Notes under the pieces: model-generated
What the model was told of the DNA's origin: nothing
Databases searched by the model: none
Seen by the model: the letters and a program-made list of their open reading frames with translations, nothing else
Assembly (NCBI RefSeq): GCF_002902965.1
Contig: NZ_CP026107.1
Location: 434,001 to 498,000, forward strand
Length of the DNA: 64,000 nt
Reading direction: 5' to 3'
DNA from: Paraburkholderia hospita
GTDB lineage: Bacteria > Pseudomonadota > Gammaproteobacteria > Burkholderiales > Burkholderiaceae
Shown: piece after piece, positions 60,143 to 64,000 of the stretch
Position numbering within the stretch: position 1 is the stretch's first letter
Layout: each line of letters begins with the position of its first letter
Position numbers and translations under genes: made by a program

Positions 60143-60513
60143 GCGCCGCGATCCCGACGAATTCCCGCATTGCACATTGCACGCTATTGCCCGCCGTTCA
60201 GGCGGACAGCGCATCGTCTTCGACGACAGGCCAGCGAAATGTAGCCGACGGCGTGGCACTGTCAGCGTCGACTCAACTCATGACCTGCGATGAGTCAGTC
60301 GGGTTCGAAGCGAACCTGCTTGGCGAAGAACTCGCAGCCGTGCTCGAAGGGCGGGTCGACATCGTCGCGGCGGATGAGCACTACGTTCTCTCGGCAGGCG
60401 AAGCGATCCTGATTCCGCCGCGCGAGGCACGCAGCTATCGGTGCGTCACGCCTCATTGCGTGCTGTATCGCGTGACGTGCAGTCCCGCACAAAGCGAGGA
60501 GGACCACGCATGA
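60139..60513 (+). CDS. cupin-domain protein 2
   Basis: 124 residues. Cupin pattern LGEELAAVLEGRVDIVAADEHYVLSAGEAILIPPREARSYRCVT without the usual His of motif 1, so metal binding is doubtful. GTG start overlaps the stop of cupin 1 (GTGA); its own end overlaps the reductase start (ATGA). Tandem cupins in one operon suggest two parts of one enzyme or a non-catalytic partner. Confidence 0.78.
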   Translation: MSAAIPTNSRIAHCTLLPAVQADSASSSTTGQRNVADGVALSASTQLMTCDESVGFEANLLGEELAAVLEGRVDIVAADEHYVLSAGEAILIPPREARSYRCVTPHCVLYRVTCSPAQSEEDHA

Positions 60514-61769
60514 GTTCCCCACATGTCGCGATCGTCGGCGCGGGTCATGCGGGCGGCCGCGTCGCCCAGCATCTCAAGGCCTTCGGCCATACCGGGCCAG
60601 TGACGCTGATCGGCGACGAGCCGCATGCACCGTATGAGCGTCCCGCGCTGTCGAAAGAACTGCTGCTCGGCACGAAGACGCAAGAGAGCATCGCGTTGTC
60701 GCCGGCTGCGTACTGGACCACAGAGTCGTTGCTGCAAGCCGGCATCGCACGCATTCACGCGAGCGCGCAGTCGCTCGATGTCGATGCTCGACGGCTGCAA
60801 CTCGACAACGGCGTCACGGTGGACTTCGACCTGATGGTGGTCGCCACAGGCGGCATCGCGAGGCGTCCGCGCTTCGTCAGGCAGCCTATTGAAGGCGTCC
60901 ACGCACTGCGGACGCTCGACGATTGTCTGACGTTGCGCTCGTCGCTGCAAGGCTGCCGCAAGCTCGCGATCATCGGCGCAGGCGTGATTGGTATGGAGGT
61001 GGCGTCGTCGGCAATTGCTCTCGGCGTGCCGGTGACGGTGCTGGAGGCGGGTGACGGCATCATGGCGCGCTGCCTGCCTTCGCAGGTGGCCGGATGGCTT
61101 GCACATGAGCATGTCGCGAAGGGTGTCGACTTGCGAACACGCGTCAACGTTACAGACATCGCACGTGCCGGTGCTATCGACGGCGATACGTTCGCGCTGC
61201 GCATCGACGCAACGCAAGATGGCGTGCCGTTGAGCATCGGAGCCGACTGCGTGCTGATTGCGATCGGCGTCGATTGCAATCCCGCGTTCCTGCATGGATC
61301 TGGGCTCTCGGACGAGCACGGCGTGCTGGTGGACGCGTTTTGCCGCAGCCCCTCTGCGCCGTGGCTCTATGCGGCAGGTGACGCGGCGTGCACGTTGGAC
61401 ACGGGTTCCAGCCGTCACATCAGGCAGGAAACGTGGCGCAACGCTGAGAATCAGGCGCGTGCAGTGGCCGGGATCATCACGGGGAGAACGGAGCCCTATT
61501 CGGAGATCCAATGGATGTGGACCGATCAGCTCGGCCACACGATCCAGGTCACGGGCGTCCATGAACCCGGCGATGAAACGGTTGTGCGCGGGTCGCTTGC
61601 ATCGGCGGATGCGACGGTCATTTCGCTGCGCAACGGCTGCGTCGCCGCGGGCGTGACGATCAACCAGAGCCGTGAACGGCGGCATCTGGAACGTCTCGTA
61701 AGCGGGCGCAGGCGTGTCGATGCAGGCAGGCTGGGCGACACGTCGGTCCCATTGAAGGAGCTCGTTTGA
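60510..61769 (+). CDS. FAD-dependent ferredoxin/rubredoxin reductase-type oxidoreductase
   Basis: 419 residues. FAD motif HVAIVGAGHAGGRVAQHLK, NAD(P) motif KLAIIGAGVIGMEVASSAIALG, and the PWLYAAGDAA segment near the end, as in aromatic-dioxygenase reductases (BphA4/TodA-type). Passes electrons from NAD(P)H. It probably feeds the Rieske oxygenase, but no separate ferredoxin gene is visible, so the carrier is unknown or lies elsewhere. Overlaps cupin 2 by four bases. Confidence 0.9.
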   Translation: MSSPHVAIVGAGHAGGRVAQHLKAFGHTGPVTLIGDEPHAPYERPALSKELLLGTKTQESIALSPAAYWTTESLLQAGIARIHASAQSLDVDARRLQLDNGVTVDFDLMVVATGGIARRPRFVRQPIEGVHALRTLDDCLTLRSSLQGCRKLAIIGAGVIGMEVASSAIALGVPVTVLEAGDGIMARCLPSQVAGWLAHEHVAKGVDLRTRVNVTDIARAGAIDGDTFALRIDATQDGVPLSIGADCVLIAIGVDCNPAFLHGSGLSDEHGVLVDAFCRSPSAPWLYAAGDAACTLDTGSSRHIRQETWRNAENQARAVAGIITGRTEPYSEIQWMWTDQLGHTIQVTGVHEPGDETVVRGSLASADATVISLRNGCVAAGVTINQSRERRHLERLVSGRRRVDAGRLGDTSVPLKELV

Positions 61770-62353
61770 TGTCGGACCCTCATTCGACGCTTCATTCGCT
61801 TGAAACGCGTGTCGCACGACTCGAAGCGATCGACGCGATCCGCTCGCTGAAGGCGCGCTATGCCGCGCTCGCGGATGCGAAATACACGCGCGACTATCAG
61901 CGCCAGTCAGAGCACGTGATGCGTGAAATCGCCTTGCGCCAGGCAGAGTGCTTTACGGAACGCGCCGTTTGGCGCGGCGGCGCGGGGTTCGGCAGCGATC
62001 TGGTCGGGCGCGAGCGGCTTTACGACTGGTTTCAGCGCTCGCCGTGGCGCTTTGCAATGCACTACTACGTCAGCGAAACACTCGATGTGACAGATGCACT
62101 TCATGCCACGGGCAGTTGGCGGCTTTGGCAACTCGCGTTGCGTGACGACGACGCGCATGCCGTACTGCTCGGCGCCGTCACCGAGGAGCAGTACGAGCGC
62201 ACGCCCTCCGGCGAGTGGCTGATCAGTGACATGCGTTTCACACAGCTTCACATGATGGAGCCTGACGACCGGATGCTGCCGTTGGCGAGCGATTTCGCTT
62301 CGTTGACTGCGCTGCGCAAATCCGGATCGAGCGAAATCACCCAAACCGTTTGA
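61769..62353 (+). CDS. SnoaL/NTF2-like protein
   Basis: 194 residues. LEAIDAIRSLKARYAALADAKYTRDYQ, then ECFTERAVWRGGAGFGSDLVGRERLYDWF and MHYYVSETLDV give the SnoaL_4/ring-hydroxylating-beta-like pattern. This fold serves small hydratases, isomerases and oxygenase beta subunits; a beta-subunit role is possible since none else is present. AAGGAG precedes the ATG by eight bases, and the start overlaps the reductase stop (TGATG). Confidence 0.82.
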   Translation: MSDPHSTLHSLETRVARLEAIDAIRSLKARYAALADAKYTRDYQRQSEHVMREIALRQAECFTERAVWRGGAGFGSDLVGRERLYDWFQRSPWRFAMHYYVSETLDVTDALHATGSWRLWQLALRDDDAHAVLLGAVTEEQYERTPSGEWLISDMRFTQLHMMEPDDRMLPLASDFASLTALRKSGSSEITQTV

Positions 62354-63309
62354 TGGATGGAATGCTGATGAACACACTTTCGACAGACCCGAATGCGCCG
62401 CGAGACAGTGCGATAACCGACCCGTCGCGTGCGCGCGTGATCGCGTTGTGTCCGGACCGCGCGAACGCGGATACGGGCCAGACATGCCGGACTGCGCCGA
62501 CGATTGCGGAGAACCAGTGCGAAGTGCGCTCGAACGCATGGGTCAATGCGGAGTACAAGCATCTCGTGCTGACGGCGCCCGGGCTTGCGCTGACGGCGTG
62601 CGCTGGACAGTTCTTTCATCTCGCGTGTCCCGCGTCTAACGACGACTCACCGTACCTTCGCCGGCCGATGAGCATCTACTGCGTGAATGCAGAAGACGGC
62701 CGCATCGAATTTCTCTACAAGGTGCAAGGCGCGGGAACACGCGGCCTCGCGCAGCTTCAGCCAGGCGATACGCTCGATGCATTGGGGCCGCTCGGGAAAG
62801 GGTTCGAGCTTCCCGCATCGTCGGAGCCCGCGCACGTGCTGCTGCTTGGCCGTGGCGTCGGCCTCGCGACGATGGCGCCGCTCGCTCAGCAGGCGATCTC
62901 AGCGGGTGCCCGCGTGACGGCAATTCTCAGTGCGCGCAGCCAGGCGTTGATGATGTCGGCAGACTTTCTGCAAGCGACAGGCGCGGATGTCATCACAGTC
63001 ACCGATGACGAGCAGACCAGCGACGTCGTTCAGGTCGAAAGCATCATCCGGCGGGTCTACGAGCGCAGGCGCATCACCTACGCCGCCACATGCGGTTCGA
63101 ACCGGCTGCTCGTCATGCTGCAACGCGTGGCTTCGCAATTGAACATCCCCGGGCAGGTCGCGCTAGAGCAGCGCATGGGTTGCGGCTACGGCGCCTGCTA
63201 CGCATGCGTGCGGCCATTTCGCAAAGAGCCGGGTTCCGAAGAGCTCAGCTACCGCCGCGTGTGCTGGGAAGGCCCCGTCTTCGATCTTCAGGAAACGACA
63301 TCATGGTAG
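62353..63309 (+). CDS. PyrK-like iron-sulfur flavoprotein (DHOD electron-transfer subunit type)
   Basis: 318 residues. FAD-binding RRPMSIYCV near residue 105, nucleotide fold HVLLLGRGVGLATMAPLAQ and a C-terminal [2Fe-2S] cluster site with C277, C282, C285 and C304 (MGCGYGACYACVRPF and RRVC). This is the PyrK architecture that links NAD(H) to dihydroorotate dehydrogenase 1B. Here it sits in a catabolic Rieske operon and carries an extra N-terminal stretch of about 50 residues. Start at ATG 62353 by coupling (TGATG); ATG 62368 is possible. Confidence 0.88.
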   Translation: MDGMLMNTLSTDPNAPRDSAITDPSRARVIALCPDRANADTGQTCRTAPTIAENQCEVRSNAWVNAEYKHLVLTAPGLALTACAGQFFHLACPASNDDSPYLRRPMSIYCVNAEDGRIEFLYKVQGAGTRGLAQLQPGDTLDALGPLGKGFELPASSEPAHVLLLGRGVGLATMAPLAQQAISAGARVTAILSARSQALMMSADFLQATGADVITVTDDEQTSDVVQVESIIRRVYERRRITYAATCGSNRLLVMLQRVASQLNIPGQVALEQRMGCGYGACYACVRPFRKEPGSEELSYRRVCWEGPVFDLQETTSW

Positions 63310-64000
63310 ACCTCAGCGTCAATATCGGCTCGCTTGCGCTGGCCAATCCCGTCATGCCGGCGTCGGGCACGTTCGCCGAAGGCACGTCGCAGATATTCGA
63401 CCTCAACTGCCTGGGTGCGATCGTTACGAAGACGATCACCCATGACGTGCGCGAAGGCGTTCCGCCGCCGCGCGTTGCGGAGTTTCGCGACGCGACACTC
63501 TTTTCGATCGGCATTCCCAGCAAGGGCAGCGACTACTATATCGAACAGACGGTGCCGTACTACCGGAGGTACAGTCCGCCACTTGTCGCCAGCATCTCGG
63601 CGAACACGATCGAAGAGTTCGGCAGGCTCGCCGCAAAAATCAGTGTGCCGGGCGTCGCTGCGATCGAGGCGAATGTGTCGTGCCCGAACCTGAAGAAGAA
63701 CGGTCAGGCGTTCGGCATGGACCCCGACGCCACCTGGCAGGTCGTCAAGGCGATGAAGTCGGCGACCTCGTTGCCTGTCTGGCCGAAGATGACGCCGAAT
63801 GCGGGCAACGTCGTCGAAGTCGCGCTTGCTGCCGAAGACGCGGGTGCGGATGCCCTGGTCGTCAGCAACGCGATCCTCGCGATGGCCATCGATGTCGAGA
63901 CTTTCCGCCCTCGCGTGGCGAATGTCATGGGTGGGCTGACGGGCGCGGCCACGCGGCCGATCATGCTACGGATCGCTTACCAGTGCGTGCAGACCGTGAA
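63303..64000 (+). CDS. PyrD-like dihydroorotate dehydrogenase family protein, 5' part
   Basis: Open from ATG 63303 to the window edge, 232 residues visible. Starts MVDLSVNIGSLALANPVMPASGTF, then the family's IEANVSCPNLKKNGQAF, where the class 1 active-site Cys lies, and LPVWPKMTPNAGNVVEVALAAEDAGADALVVSN with the FMN-contact Lys. Fits type 1B DHODs and dihydropyrimidine-dehydrogenase-like enzymes. Overlaps the PyrK-like gene by seven bases. In this context it more likely reduces or oxidises a ring intermediate than makes orotate (inference). Confidence 0.88.
   Translation, partial: MVDLSVNIGSLALANPVMPASGTFAEGTSQIFDLNCLGAIVTKTITHDVREGVPPPRVAEFRDATLFSIGIPSKGSDYYIEQTVPYYRRYSPPLVASISANTIEEFGRLAAKISVPGVAAIEANVSCPNLKKNGQAFGMDPDATWQVVKAMKSATSLPVWPKMTPNAGNVVEVALAAEDAGADALVVSNAILAMAIDVETFRPRVANVMGGLTGAATRPIMLRIAYQCVQTV

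Noticed and set aside
63303..64000. Reading the PyrD-like gene as the housekeeping pyrD
   Set aside because: Its overlap with a PyrK-like gene inside a Rieske/cupin operon and TetR control do not fit pyrimidine synthesis; housekeeping pyrD in Burkholderiales is usually the membrane class 2 type. Not proven without the rest of the genome.
1..64000. CRISPR arrays, tRNA/rRNA genes, insertion sequences, attachment sites
   Set aside because: No regularly spaced repeats, no tRNA-like cloverleaf or rRNA segments, and no transposase or integrase coding sequence were seen on either strand by eye.

Overview
The window looks like a piece of a high-GC betaproteobacterial genome, most likely Paraburkholderia, Caballeronia or Burkholderia. 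This rests on overall base composition, a Burkholderia-type general porin, Burkholderiales-style ABC catabolic operons and a dense set of TetR/LacI/GntR/AraC regulators. No rRNA, tRNA, CRISPR array, insertion sequence or replication origin was recognised. The content is that of an accessory 'metabolic' replicon or region: several import-plus-degradation modules, each with its own regulator.

Layout. 1-1122: 3' end of a Zn/Cd/Pb-type P1B ATPase with a one-base frameshift. 1246-10811: a divergent module with an AtzG/AtzE/AtzH-like amidohydrolase set, a second amidase and a biuret-hydrolase-type cysteine hydrolase on the minus strand, facing a complete BMP-type ABC importer plus a TetR regulator on the plus strand. 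10859-18823: a polyamine-type (PotABCD-like) ABC importer divergent from a polysaccharide-deacetylase-like / GntR / flavin-reductase operon, followed by an AstE/DoeB-type deacylase. 18824-21696: a decayed spacer holding the C-terminal relic of an amino-acid binding protein, an orphan family-5 solute-binding protein and a glutathione S-transferase. 21970-29743: a TetR-flanked tripartite RND efflux pump. 29883-32394: small housekeeping-like genes, an unrecognised 267-residue protein, a BON protein and an MFS relic.

32435-46647: a twelve-gene locus consisting of a LacI regulator and a divergent eleven-gene operon (Gfo/Idh oxidoreductase, CoA-transferase, enoyl-CoA hydratase, aldehyde dehydrogenase, sugar-type ABC importer, SDR, GMC oxidoreductase, DUF993 aldolase-like protein). 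The operon promoter is bracketed by three near-identical palindromic operators. The enzyme set spells out import, alcohol oxidation, aldehyde oxidation, CoA activation and a beta-oxidation-like chain shortening of a sugar- or polyol-like compound.

46730-56921: AraC/GlxA-controlled MFS-cupin-AhpD genes, a DHFR-like reductase, a porin, a cytochrome b561/PepSY pair, an ECF sigma/anti-sigma pair, a maleate-isomerase-like enzyme and an AAHS-type aromatic-acid transporter. 57208-64000 (running off the window): a TetR gene divergent from a tightly packed operon with a Rieske oxygenase, an unknown protein, two cupins, a ferredoxin-reductase-like flavoprotein, an SnoaL-like protein, and a PyrK-like/PyrD-like (dihydroorotate dehydrogenase type 1B-like) pair. 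The same 14-bp operator-like sequence lies in the Rieske promoter and upstream of the AAHS transporter. Together they look like an undescribed aromatic or heterocycle catabolic regulon, which I rate as the most novel item in the window, followed by the LacI operon.
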